DNA of 64,000 nucleotides from Telopea speciosissima (Eukaryota; Streptophyta; Magnoliopsida; Proteales; Proteaceae): positions 16,703,001-16,767,000 of the forward strand of contig NC_057924.1 in NCBI RefSeq assembly GCF_018873765.1, given 5' to 3'. Each line of letters begins with the position of its first letter. The stretch's first letter is position 1. Of this stretch, positions 55,030 to 64,000 are shown one piece after another. The notes under the pieces were generated by a model. The model made no database searches. It was not told the origin of the DNA and saw only the letters and a list, made by a program, of their open reading frames with translations. The translations under genes and the position numbers were made by a program.

Positions 55030-58000
55030 ATGGCTTCTTTGTTTAAGGTACGAACAAATAATATATATTTTTTTACAACCACGTACCTTTTTGTCTCTGC
55101 GTAAGTAGCATATTGAGGACCCTTTTTGCGACATGCTTCGGTTGATCTTGATTTGGATGTTTCCAAGGGAAAATGTGTTTGAACTTTGAAAAGTTCTATC
55201 CAAAGTTGCAAACACTTGATTTGGTGGGCTTTGCATGCTTACCTAAGGTTCACACACCTGACAACTACCTTTGAGGTTGGGTACTTGCTGAGCCTTTTCT
55301 TCTAAATTGTACCAGGTTGTTTCTGTTGTCGTAGTGATGTGCTGAGTTGAAGTAAGAAGCTAATATTTGTTGACTACCATTGTAACCAAAATTATTACGC
55401 TGAATTTTGTACTTCTATGCAACTTTAGTTGTATATGTTTCTTTTATTTAGCTTTGGTTTGACAAAATTCTGTTGGTATCATTCTCAACTGTCAGATACC
55501 TTGTGAAGATCGTTTTAGTGAATTTGTATCTGTGACAGTATGATGCAGATCACAGCCCATGGAAGAAAAAGAATTTTTGGATTTGGGTTTGGTTCAGTCT
55601 TTTGAGTAAAATTGAGACCGTGGTTCAATAAGTTAGTCCCAAATTCAAGCCCCCAATGGGTTATATGAGTCATGGACTAAGTAATTTTGAGTTTTCTATT
55701 ATAACATGCCCATTCTATAAGCGCAAATAGGAGGGACTTGAAGTCTACACGAAAATAGGGATTAGTTTCTATTTTAGTTGTATGTATTTTTCAGGTTAGT
55801 AACTTTCTATTTCTAAGGTTGCTTACTTATAAATGAAACCCCTCTACAATGGGAAGGTTCCTATTAGTTGCTACTAGTTTCTATTTTAGTTTGTTTTTAT
55901 TTTCTAGAAGTAGGCTACATCCATATAAGCATGTGTAAGGCTCCAAGCCATTTTGACGATTTTGATAGTGAAAAAATATTGGCTTTTGCCTTTGTTTGGT
56001 GTGAGATACAGTTGTGAGGTGAGATGCCTTTTGGGTTAGTGAGATACTGACCAAGGCCATAGGTGAGAGGGCTTGGTCATATCCCCCTCTTCGTCTCTCT
56101 TCTCTCTTCTCTCTACCTTCTATTTAGCTCTTTGGTTTTCTACAGAAACACACCATCTTGTTCGATGATTGCTACTGTAGTTAGATGCTCTACAGGGACA
56201 CTTGACTGCTACTACTCACAAGAGGATTGAAACGAATTTGAACCAGTAATGGAGATTAGTCTAACCTAATAATAAGTTTCAGAATTAGTCCAAGATAACA
56301 TGATCTCAGCATCCAAAAGTGACCAGATTTAAGAGAAACTTCAGATTTGAATAAGAGATGATGCACAACAGGGAATATCTTCAACTAACTTTTAAATATA
56401 TGATAGATAATTGAACAACTTCAAACTTACTTGATATCACATGGACAAAATAGAGGAAATAAGATAGAAGAAGAAAGATGTGAGTTGAAGAGTTCACCCC
56501 AAGCCTAGGCTAGTATCTCACCAGCCACCCCAGCCTCTCACCAGGAATAAAATCTCACTGCAGCTCTGTTTCTCACAAAAGAATTGTGTAAAATCAATTT
56601 CATTCAAATTCTGATCTCAAATGCTTACATGCAACTCCTTTTATAGAGAGGTTTAGAGGGTTCTAGACCTTCATTGGTACTTCGTCCTAGACTTAATGGC
56701 CTGTAAATTTCCAAGGACTTACATTAGGATTCTTTCCTAGATTTAAAATGAACATTGCTTTTTCTATGTCTTTCACAACTAACAATGAAACTAACTTTGA
56801 GATCCTCAAGACTTCACAACTTTAGAGGACTAGATACAACTAACTAGTTAAATTCGTATGGATCTCTTATCCTTCGTATATGGGCTTTCAAAATAGGCCC
56901 ATTACAATAGAAAACATAAAAATTCCTAGACCATGACCCATATAACCTATTAGGCTACTTATTTAACCCATTAGACTTGGATTTGGGCTTGTTCCAACGT
57001 GAATAGTTGTGCTGTAACCTTTCTTGGTCTACATCAGCTCTCTCCGGCTTGAAAGCATTTGACTCCGACAAGAACAACAATTCAGCCTTATCACAACTAA
57101 ATGGGGTTGGCTACATGGATCCTTGCCCTCCAATCAGTTCTATTCGAGGTCATACTTGATACAAGGCCTTAACTATGCATGTCTTTCCTCACCACTTCTC
57201 CTAAGGTCATTTTAGGTTTGCCCCTGGCTCTTTTAGTTCCTTCAATTTGAATCAAATCACTCCTCCATACTGGAGCATCCAAAGGCCTCAGCTAAACATG
57301 GTCATGCCATCTCAAACGACTTTCTCGTAGCTTATCGTGTATCGAAGCTACTCCCAAACCAGCTCTAATATGATCATTCCTTACTTTATCGTTCCTAGTT
57401 TTGCCACTCATCCATCTCAACATCCTCATCTCCTCTACACTGAGTTTATCTATATGATGCTTCTTAACTGCCCAACATTCCTCACCATACATCATAGCCG
57501 GTTGTATGACTGTACTATAAAATTTTCCTTTTGAATTTTAAAGGACGCTGATCACACAACACACCGGACGCGCCTCTCCACTTCATCCATCCTATTTTAA
57601 TTCTCTGTGAAACATCATCCCCTACATCACGTTCTGTATTTATGATTGAGCCAAGATACCTAAAATAATCACTTTGAGGAATCTCCCTCTCATCAATTTT
57701 CATCACTTCATTATCCCTCTTAGTGTAACCAAAGTTGCACAATATATTATGTCTTCGTTGTACTTATCTTAAAACCTTTTGATTCCAAGGTTGATTAATC
57801 CCTGTTTTTGTCTCATCCACCAAAACAATATCATTAGCAAAAAGCATACACCAAGGAACCTCGTCTTGAATGTCTTTGGTTAAATCATCCATGATAAGTG
57901 TAAACAAATATGGGTTTAAAGCTGGTCCTTGATGTAACCCAATTGTAATTGGGAAATCACTACCTTGGTCCCCATACTCCCATAGTTCTTCTACTTGCCA

Positions 58001-61000
58001 CCACACCATCATATATATCTTTAATTATGTCCATATATTTACTGGAAAGACTTCTCTTCTCTAGTACTTGCCAGATTAACTCTCTAGGGACTTTGTCATA
58101 AGTTTTTTCTAGGTCAATAAAGACCATATGGAGATCCTTCTTGCAATCTCTAAATCTTTCAATAAGTCTCCTAATTAGGTTAATACCTTCCGTCGTGGAT
58201 CTTCCAGGCATAAAACCAAATTGGTTCTCCGTATTAATAGTTTATTGTCTCGAGCGGGTTTCAATAACCCTCTCCCATAATTTCATAGTATAACTCATTA
58301 GTTTTATGCTTCCATAGTTGTTGCAGCTCTGAATATCACATTTATTTTTGTAAATCGGAAATACGATGCTTCTCCTCCATTCATTTAGCATTTTCCTTGT
58401 GCTTATAATCTTATTAAACAACCTGGTTATCCAAAGATAAACCACAAATTCCTAAGCTTGGCCACACTTCTATTGTGATTTCTAGGCCTTGTGCCTTGCC
58501 TACTTTCATCCTCCTTAAAGATTCTTTTATTTCAGACACCTTGATTCTTCGTATATATCTACGACATGTGGTGTCTTGATGGATAATGCAGTCTTTCGGA
58601 ACACTATTTACTCGAAGTGTCTTCATTTAGTAGTTTGTAGAAATAACCTTTTCATCTCTTCTTAATGTCCTCATCCTCTATTAGTGCTTTACCATCTTCA
58701 CTTTTAATACAACTAACATGGTAGAGATCTCTACTCCCTCACTTAGCTATCTTATAAATAGTTTTTTCCCCTTCCTTTGTGCTCACATGGTGATAAAGAT
58801 CTTCATATTTCTTTGCCCTTGCTTTTCCCACAATCTTCTTAGATTCATTTCTGAAAGATTTATACCTTTGTAGATCGTCTACGTCCTTAGTCTTTTTCAT
58901 GTCTTCTTAGTCTTAATGGCTGTTTGAAGCTCATCATCCCACCACCAAGTCTCTCTAGAGGAATGATGTTTTCCTTATGATTCGCCTAGGACATCTTTAG
59001 CAACCTTCTTAATACAAGTAGTCATCTCATTCCACATCGTATTAGTGTCTTCCTTAAAGTCCCACTTTCCTTATTTGACCACTTCATTAGTAAATGATTT
59101 AAAAGATCTCCTTTTAAGCTCCGCCACCTTATCCTAGGGCAAATAAGCTCACCTTTTTTACGATTCTGTGTAGTGAGGCACATATCCATGACCACTATTC
59201 TATGTTGTGTGGTTAGGCTCTCCCCTGGTGTAACCTTACATTGCTTACGTAACAATATATCGGACCTTCTAGTTAGGAGGAAATCTATTTGGCTACTTAA
59301 TGTCCACTTTTGAAGGTAACTAAATACTCCTCTCTTTTCAAAGTAAGTGTTTACAATGGATAAATCATATGCCATAGCAAAATCTAAAATTGAGATCCCT
59401 GCTCATTCCTATCTCCAAAACCATATCCTCCATGTACACCTTCATAGTCTCTGCGATCTATCTATTAATAGGCCCCCTATTGTAAGGAAGGAGCATATTT
59501 TGAAGAATACTTGTTTCAACAGCTGGGATAGCTGTGGGTGAGAGACCCAGGGTTGAGAAAGCCCATCCCCCTACCCTCCTTCTCCTATCTTTTCTTCTTT
59601 TCCCAATTGATCTCCCCTTGTGCTGCTGATATTTGAGACTGCATCAACTCTCTGAGAACACATCCTGAAGACCAGATTCCATCCCCAATTAATTTCAAAG
59701 GCTGCTGCTTGCTGTTACCATCGAGTGAAGACTCCTGCTGCTTCTTGCAATCTGATTTGTTGCTGCAACTCCTGAGTTCCATAACTTCACAACCCTCCAT
59801 CAGAACCTGTTGAGATTTAGAGAGCAGAACCATATCACCAAACACTCCATTCGATCCAAGTTTGAGCCCCTGTTGCTGGCTGGATTGGTCTGCAGCCATA
59901 AACCTTCTAATTTGGGGTCTTATTCATATCTCACAAGTTAGCCATTGGAATTGGCTTAGAATGGTTTCCAGCCAACTGATTATGAGTTATATACTTTCTG
60001 CTTTCTTTCCAATTATCCATACAAGTTTCTGTCCATCTGACCGTTAGTTCTCTTTGATATTTCTACCACTGAACCACCCGCATAGGTCCTCTAGAATATA
60101 CTAGTTTCATCTTCATCGAGTTCCTAATTTTCAAGTTCTGTTCACTTTAAGTTTCTGCTGTGTTTTAGGTTCACTGTGATTCTGGTTTCTTTAGGTGTTA
60201 ATGTTTGTTTGTTTCAGCTTAGCTTATCTCATTATTGGTTTTCTACAAATACGCATCATCCTGTTCGATGATTGCTGCTGTAGTTAGATGCTCTACAGAG
60301 ACAATTGGCTGCTACCACTCACAAGAGGATTGAACTGAAGCTGAACCAGACCTGTCCCTTCTCTATTCATTCCCTGCGAAAATTCTGAAGTCTCCTGCTG
60401 CAACTTTCTCCTTGTAAGTTGTAACCGTAGTTGTCAAGGCGTCGCCTAAGCGTCCAGGCGCTTTGGCCGACTTGGGTGCCTTGGTCACCTACTTGGTGTC
60501 GCCTTGATTTTTTACCCTCTCCACCGCCTTGGGTCGCCTAGCCGCCGTGATAACTATGGTTGTAACTCTTAATCTGTTCAGCAGATTACTAAGTTATCTG
60601 GGAGTTTTCTTCTACCATTGGAAGTCCTATCAACCAGAAATTGACTTCATCCGCTGGTCAGATCGTTGTATCTCTGTTAGTTTCTAATTTCAGGTTCTAC
60701 TTTCTAATTTCAGATTTTACTCATAACTCTCAATCCAGCCATCAGTTGACCATGATACTTGGAGGGTAATATATGGGTATTCCTCTTAGTGTTCTTGTAA
60801 ATGTGAGGCCAAATGATTTGATCATGTTTGGACTGTTTGGACAGTTGATGATTGGATCGGTCACAGTTCATCACTGTTCGTGGGTAAAAAAGAGAAAATA
60901 AAGATTTGACTTGGCTGAAAAAGTCCGGTCAGATTGTTGAACTTTTCAGACTGGGTAGCCTGATCCAGAGAGAGTGTATAATGTAATTTTTTGAATTGCT

Positions 61001-61417
61001 TGCCACATAGAAAACTGGACCATTTGGACTGGATACCTGGAAACCAGACTGTTGATCCCCAGGCCCAAACGGTCTGGCTCCAGTCTGTTTCTACTTTCTA
61101 ATGGAATTACTTCTTCCTCTACTCCTGTACTGCCTTATAAAGTCTCTTTGTTTGTTATTACCACCCTTCTAATTTATATGGTTTCAATTTTAGGATCCTA
61201 ACAAGCTTTCAGCATATCGGGATAGAAGATTTCAGGGTTCTCAGGAAGATTTTGAACATGCACTTCAAACTTCGACAACTGCTTATGTTGGGAATATGTC
61301 TTTCTACACTACAGAAGAGCAAGTTTATGAACTGTTCTCGCGAGCTGGCGAGATTAAAAAAATCATCATGGGGTTGGATAAGAACACCAAAACCCCTTGT
61401 GGCTTTTGCTTTGTCCT
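55030..61417 (+). CDS. CBP20: Nuclear cap-binding protein subunit 2 (CBP20), 5' part
   Basis: Exon 1 55030-55047 encodes MASLFK (donor AAG/GTACGA). Exon 2 61194-61417 (acceptor TTTTAG, donor CCT/GTAAGG) begins [16 protein letters not shown] and continues into the RRM: RNP2-like AYVGNMSF, then [18 protein letters not shown] and RNP1-like TPCGFCFV. The Tyr of AYRD and of YVGN match the two tyrosines that stack on the m7G cap in this family. CBP20 pairs with CBP80 to bind capped RNA in the nucleus and acts in splicing and microRNA processing. Only about 80 of some 250 residues are in the window; exon 2 ends in phase 2, and the next exon was not found before 64000, where a Copia element fills intron 2. 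What is visible is intact. Confidence 0.92.
55048..55540 (+). other. CBP20 intron 1, 5' part
   Basis: Ordinary T-rich intron sequence; no element recognised. Confidence 0.55.
55541..56135 (+). mobile_element. LTR-like sequence in CBP20 intron 1
   Basis: Begins TGATGCAGATCACAGCCC, the same start type as 7170. It contains gggttatatgagtcatgg and tctattataacatgcccat, which have reversed counterparts in 56255-57039. Borders are tentative. Confidence 0.45.
56136..56252 (+). repeat. Direct repeat, copy 1 (partner 60236-60345)
   Basis: The block from ggttttctacagaaacacac through tgttcgatgattgctactgt and ctcacaagaggattgaa recurs in the same orientation about 4.1 kb downstream with roughly 85-90% identity by eye. 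Confidence 0.75.
56255..57039 (-). mobile_element. LTR-like sequence, antisense, in CBP20 intron 1
   Basis: On the minus strand it starts TGATGTAGACCAAGAAAGG at 57039 and includes CCTAATAGGTTATATGGGTC and TATTGTAATGGGCC, paralleling 55541-56135 in reverse. No coding part. Left border uncertain. Confidence 0.45.
57075..59470 (-). pseudogene. RTE-type LINE, 5' truncated and inactive
   Basis: Minus strand, in order: end of the endonuclease ([20 protein letters not shown], [27 protein letters not shown]), linker, reverse transcriptase ([49 protein letters not shown], then [13 protein letters not shown]) and the C-terminal block ([37 protein letters not shown]). FAND replaces the catalytic FADD, and several frameshifts break the frame. 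The 3' end carries the plant RTE tail (aactaaatggggttggctac on plus at 57098-57117). It lies in CBP20 intron 1, antisense to the gene. Confidence 0.88.
59471..60235. other. CBP20 intron 1, unassigned part
   Basis: A 104-codon minus frame (59585-59899) starting [20 protein letters not shown] is Gln/Ser-rich; I do not recognise it. It may be transposon-derived, since it adjoins the RTE and the direct repeat. Confidence 0.3.
60236..60345 (+). repeat. Direct repeat, copy 2 (partner 56136-56252)
   Basis: Block tggttttctacaaatacgca to ctcacaagaggattgaactg, matching copy 1 over about 110 bp. Confidence 0.75.
60426..60558. mobile_element. hAT-like MITE, family ATAGTTGYCAAGGC, copy B
   Basis: 133 bp in CBP20 intron 1 with ends CGTAGTTGTCAAGGCG and CGTGATAACTATG, flanked by perfect GTTGTAAC (60418-60425, 60559-60566). 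The interior is ggcgccttg/cgcctagg-type words, as in 10615-10741. Confidence 0.85.
60567..61193 (+). other. CBP20 intron 1, 3' part
   Basis: No element recognised. Ends at the acceptor caattttag before exon 2. Confidence 0.55.
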
Positions 61418-61761
61418 GTAAGGCTCTGTTTTTCAATGTAATGCTTAAATTCTCTTGAAATAAAAATGCTTAGATGGATTATATTCCAATTGTACCATCA
61501 GAGTTCTCTCTCTCTCTCTCTCTCTCTTTTTTATTGTCATCACAGTGATAGTTCATGATTTTTGTAGATAGAAATTCAGTGCTATATGAGAATCTGTTGC
61601 AATTATGTGATATCCTAGGCCATATATGTTGGTCCCTTTGGTATTGCAAATGAATATGCTCATGGAATTTTGTGTTTGTCTAGCAATGTGGACATTTCAG
61701 GGAGATTAATCAATCTAATTGATGATATTTGAGTGAAATATGACCTAAGTGTGGCATTCTT

Positions 61762-62028
61762 TGTTAGAGTTACTAGAATTTATGTTCTAGGGGTACTGTA
61801 GGAACTGGACTTTATCTAGTTCCCCTATATTGTAATTTCTCCTTTTTACCTTTTACCTCCCTAGAGGGGTTGGATGTAATATGTTTAGGGTTGTTAGTTG
61901 AGTAATATAGGTGTGGAGAGAATCATCTCACACACAACAATTACAACTGAACTCTTCTCTCCTGTCTTCTTGTTCTTCTCCTTGAACTTCTCCTCTTCCT
62001 ATCACTTACATCTACAACATAAAACTCA
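61762..62028 (+). repeat. 5' LTR of a Copia element
   Basis: TGTTAGAGTT...AACTCA, 267 bp, TG...CA ended, placed just before the primer-binding site. The left border is inferred from the TG, because the 3' LTR lies beyond the window. A CT microsatellite (61508-61527) lies upstream in CBP20 intron 2. Confidence 0.65.
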
Positions 62029-62514
62029 ACTTGGTATCAGAGCAGGAAAAGGGAAATACGACTCTCAAACGAAGGGTGCTGGAAAAGGTCCAAGTTCTCT
62101 CTCCTTCGGCATGTGTTTGGACTTATGGATGGACCATTAGAATCGCCCAAGGGTGCTGGTTATGCCCCTGCTGTTCCTTTTTAGCTGCTTGAAGAAGTTC
62201 CTTGAGTTTGGCTCAGTTTCGTGAAACCTAATAGGGTAAAGCCGATTCCTTTTTCCCCTTTCCTCTTACATTTGGTCTGCAATATATGGCTCTCTTGATT
62301 AAAACCATACTATGGACAGTCTTGGCAGTATGTTTTGAGTTTGCTTGAGTTGTTATTGTTTCTTGGAAAGAGCTAAGGTGGACCTTAGTCTATGCTGTTT
62401 TTTCTTCCCTGCTGGATATTTTCTTTGTGTGGGACTGCATATTTGGGTTGAGTGCGTACTCCCCATCTTATTTGGATACTTAAGTGTATGGTCAAGTGCC
62501 ATTTTCCTTACATT

Positions 62515-63258
62515 ATGGTTGATTCTGATGTCTCCGGGCTTGGCTCGGCTAATTCACAGTCCACTCTAGCAGCTCCTCAGTTGGTTTATGAGAACACCCA
62601 TCTACAAATTTCCTTTGTGAAGCTTGATGGCACTAATTACTTGGATTGGTCACACTCTGTGAAGCTTTCCCTTAGGAGCAAAGGGAAACTTGGGTACATT
62701 ATAGGTGCTATTAAAGCCCTAGAGCCTGGTTCACCTACCTATAAAAAATGGGAGACCGAAAATTCTACAGTTATGACATGGTTAATCTTCTCTATGAAGC
62801 CAGAGATTGGGAGAAGGTTTATAAGGAAAGAAACTGCCAAGGCATTCTAGGATAGTGTCTTCCAGACTTTGGATAGAGTGGGTGACTTTGCCAAGGTCTG
62901 CCAGCTTCACCAAAAAATTAACTAAATGAGGCAGGGTGAAAGGACTATTTCTAAGTACTACAATGCTTTTCTTAGTCTTTTAGAGGAGTATGACCACTAC
63001 AGGGATCTTCAATTGTCCAACCCAGAGGATGAAGCAAAGGTGTATCGGACTCTTGAAAAGGAGCGTGTCTTCACTTTACTTGCTGGTCTGAACCTTGACT
63101 ATGAGCCAATTAGGCTCCAGATTTTAGGCCGGTCCCCTTTTCCATCTCTTAGTGAGGTCTGTAGTCACTTACAGAGTGAGGAGACTCGGCGTGTTGCTAA
63201 GGAACCAACACCAACATCATCTCTTGAGAAGTTAGCTCTCAATTCAAGTTATTTCTGA
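62515..63258 (+). pseudogene. Copia Gag (UBN2-like) with in-frame stops
   Basis: Starts MVDSDVSGLGSANSQSTL. The Gag core FVKLDGTNYLDWSHSVKLSL, GYIIGAIKALEP and SMKPEIGRRFIRKE is typical of plant Copia. TAG at 62848-62850 probably replaces a Trp codon and TAA at 62923-62925 a Gln codon. Gag then continues (YYNAFLSLLEEYDHYRDLQ, VFTLLAGLNLDYEPIRLQIL) to TGA at 63256-63258. The capsid-like protein could not be made whole. Confidence 0.85.
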
Positions 63259-64000
63259 GCCACCTGTGGAGGTGGTAGAGGCCAAGGGCGTAACCGTGAG
63301 GCAGGTAGAGTAGTGGAGACAGTTGGTGCCAGTGGAGTTGGTAGAGACAGGTTTAAATGTGATCATTGTGGGAGGACTGGACACACCAAGGATAGGTGTT
63401 GGTCTCTCCGCGGTCGTCCTCCTGGCACACAGGATAGTTTTGACCCTTTTTTCCCCACAGCTCAGTCCTATGTGTGTGGACGTAATGATAGTAGTTCTGT
63501 GGAGTCTGTTATGTTATGGCATTGCCGTCTTGGCCATCCATCTTTTGTTGTAATGAGGAAACAGTTGCATCACTTATTTTCTTTTATTGCTTCTTCTCAT
63601 GTTTTTCAATGTGAACCATGTATGTTTGCCAAACATTGTCGTTCTTCTTATCCATATCATGGTAATAGAACTGCTGTTCCTTTCCATATTGTGCATACTA
63701 ATGTTTGGGGACCTTCTCCTACTACCTCCCTATTTGGCTATCGTTACTTTGTGTCATTTGTTGATGATTTTTCTCGTGCTACTTGGATTGTTCTTATGAA
63801 ACATAAAAGTGATGTTTGTGATGCATTTCAGAATTTTTATCGGATGGTTCTTACTCAGTTTAATACTCGTATCAAAATTGTTCGGTCTGATAAAGGAGGA
63901 GAATACATGTTTGGTGGCCTCCAAGCCGCCTTTACTAATAATGGCATTATCCATCAGCTCGCGTGTGTTGATACCCCCCAACAAAATGGGGTTGCTGAGA
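63259..64000 (+). pseudogene. Copia zinc knuckle fused to integrase, protease missing
   Basis: Open in frame to the window end. The knuckle CDHCGRTGHTKDRC is followed after only about 35 residues by the integrase-leading LWHCRLGHPSF block; a normal element has about 200 residues with a DSGA protease between. The integrase core has VHTNVWGP, where Asn replaces the first catalytic Asp, then FVDDFSRATWIVLM, the second Asp in RSDKGGEY, and QQNGVAE with the Glu at the window edge. The integrase is therefore expected to be dead. Confidence 0.87.

Larger units (their letters stand above)
61762..64000 (+). mobile_element. Copia LTR retrotransposon, cut by window end, internally deleted
   Basis: LTR, primer-binding site TGGTATCAGAGC (62032-62043), Gag, zinc knuckle and integrase in one plus-strand frame. 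Gag has three in-frame stops. The protease that normally lies between knuckle and integrase is absent. It sits in CBP20 intron 2, in sense with the gene. Confidence 0.88.

Noticed and set aside
59585..59899. 104-codon Gln/Ser-rich minus frame
   Set aside because: Unrecognised; it lies among transposon remnants in CBP20 intron 1 and has no supporting splice context.

Overview
This is nuclear DNA of a flowering plant, probably one with a large, transposon-rich genome. The evidence is spliced genes of plant-typical families (Di19, CBP20, an At4g28440-like OB-fold protein), long introns full of transposons, and plant LINE, RTE, Copia, Mutator-like and hAT-like elements plus an Au-like SINE. The species cannot be named from the sequence.

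Three host genes can be assembled exon by exon. (1) A Di19 drought-induced zinc-finger gene lies on the minus strand at 4614-12149: five exons, 230 residues. Its third intron has AT-AC borders with the U12-type donor ATATCCTTT. (2) A small nucleic-acid-binding OB-fold (SOSS-B-like) gene lies on the plus strand at 36756-40287: two exons, 148 residues. (3) The 5' part of CBP20, the small nuclear cap-binding subunit, lies on the plus strand from 55030. Only two exons, separated by a 6.1 kb intron, are in the window; the rest must lie beyond 64000. A possible terminal exon of an unrecognised gene lies at 768-898. A 91-nt tRNA-like Pol III gene with an odd anticodon arm lies at 21059-21149 on the minus strand.

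Most other sequence is mobile DNA. 1-2.7 kb: MITEs, a near-perfect 82-bp inverted repeat and a SINE. 4.6-12.1 kb: Di19, with LTR-like and RTE pieces in intron 2. 13-20 kb: nested MITEs, hAT-like elements and a broken L1. 22-31 kb: a cyclin B fragment, L1 pieces and a 1-2 kb direct duplication whose two copies carry different insertions. One of these is a Mutator-type element (perfect 9-bp target duplication) holding a piece of the ribosomal protein S3 gene. 30.7-36.5 kb: a nearly full-length but dead L1 with a 12-bp target duplication, ending 249 bp before the OB-fold start codon. 41-46.5 kb: MITEs, a Mutator-like element and a second L1. 47-48.3 kb: a compact LTR retrotransposon with a 5-bp target duplication. 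49.4-51 kb: a hAT-like element carrying a membrane-protein gene fragment. 53 kb: a solo LTR. 55-61 kb: CBP20 intron 1 with a dead RTE. 61.8-64 kb: a Copia element in CBP20 intron 2 that lacks its protease.

A recurring theme is a family of hAT-like elements (ends near TAGGGGTGTCAA, 8-bp target duplications, interiors of degenerate short repeats). Six delimited copies are seen, at least one carrying host-like coding sequence.
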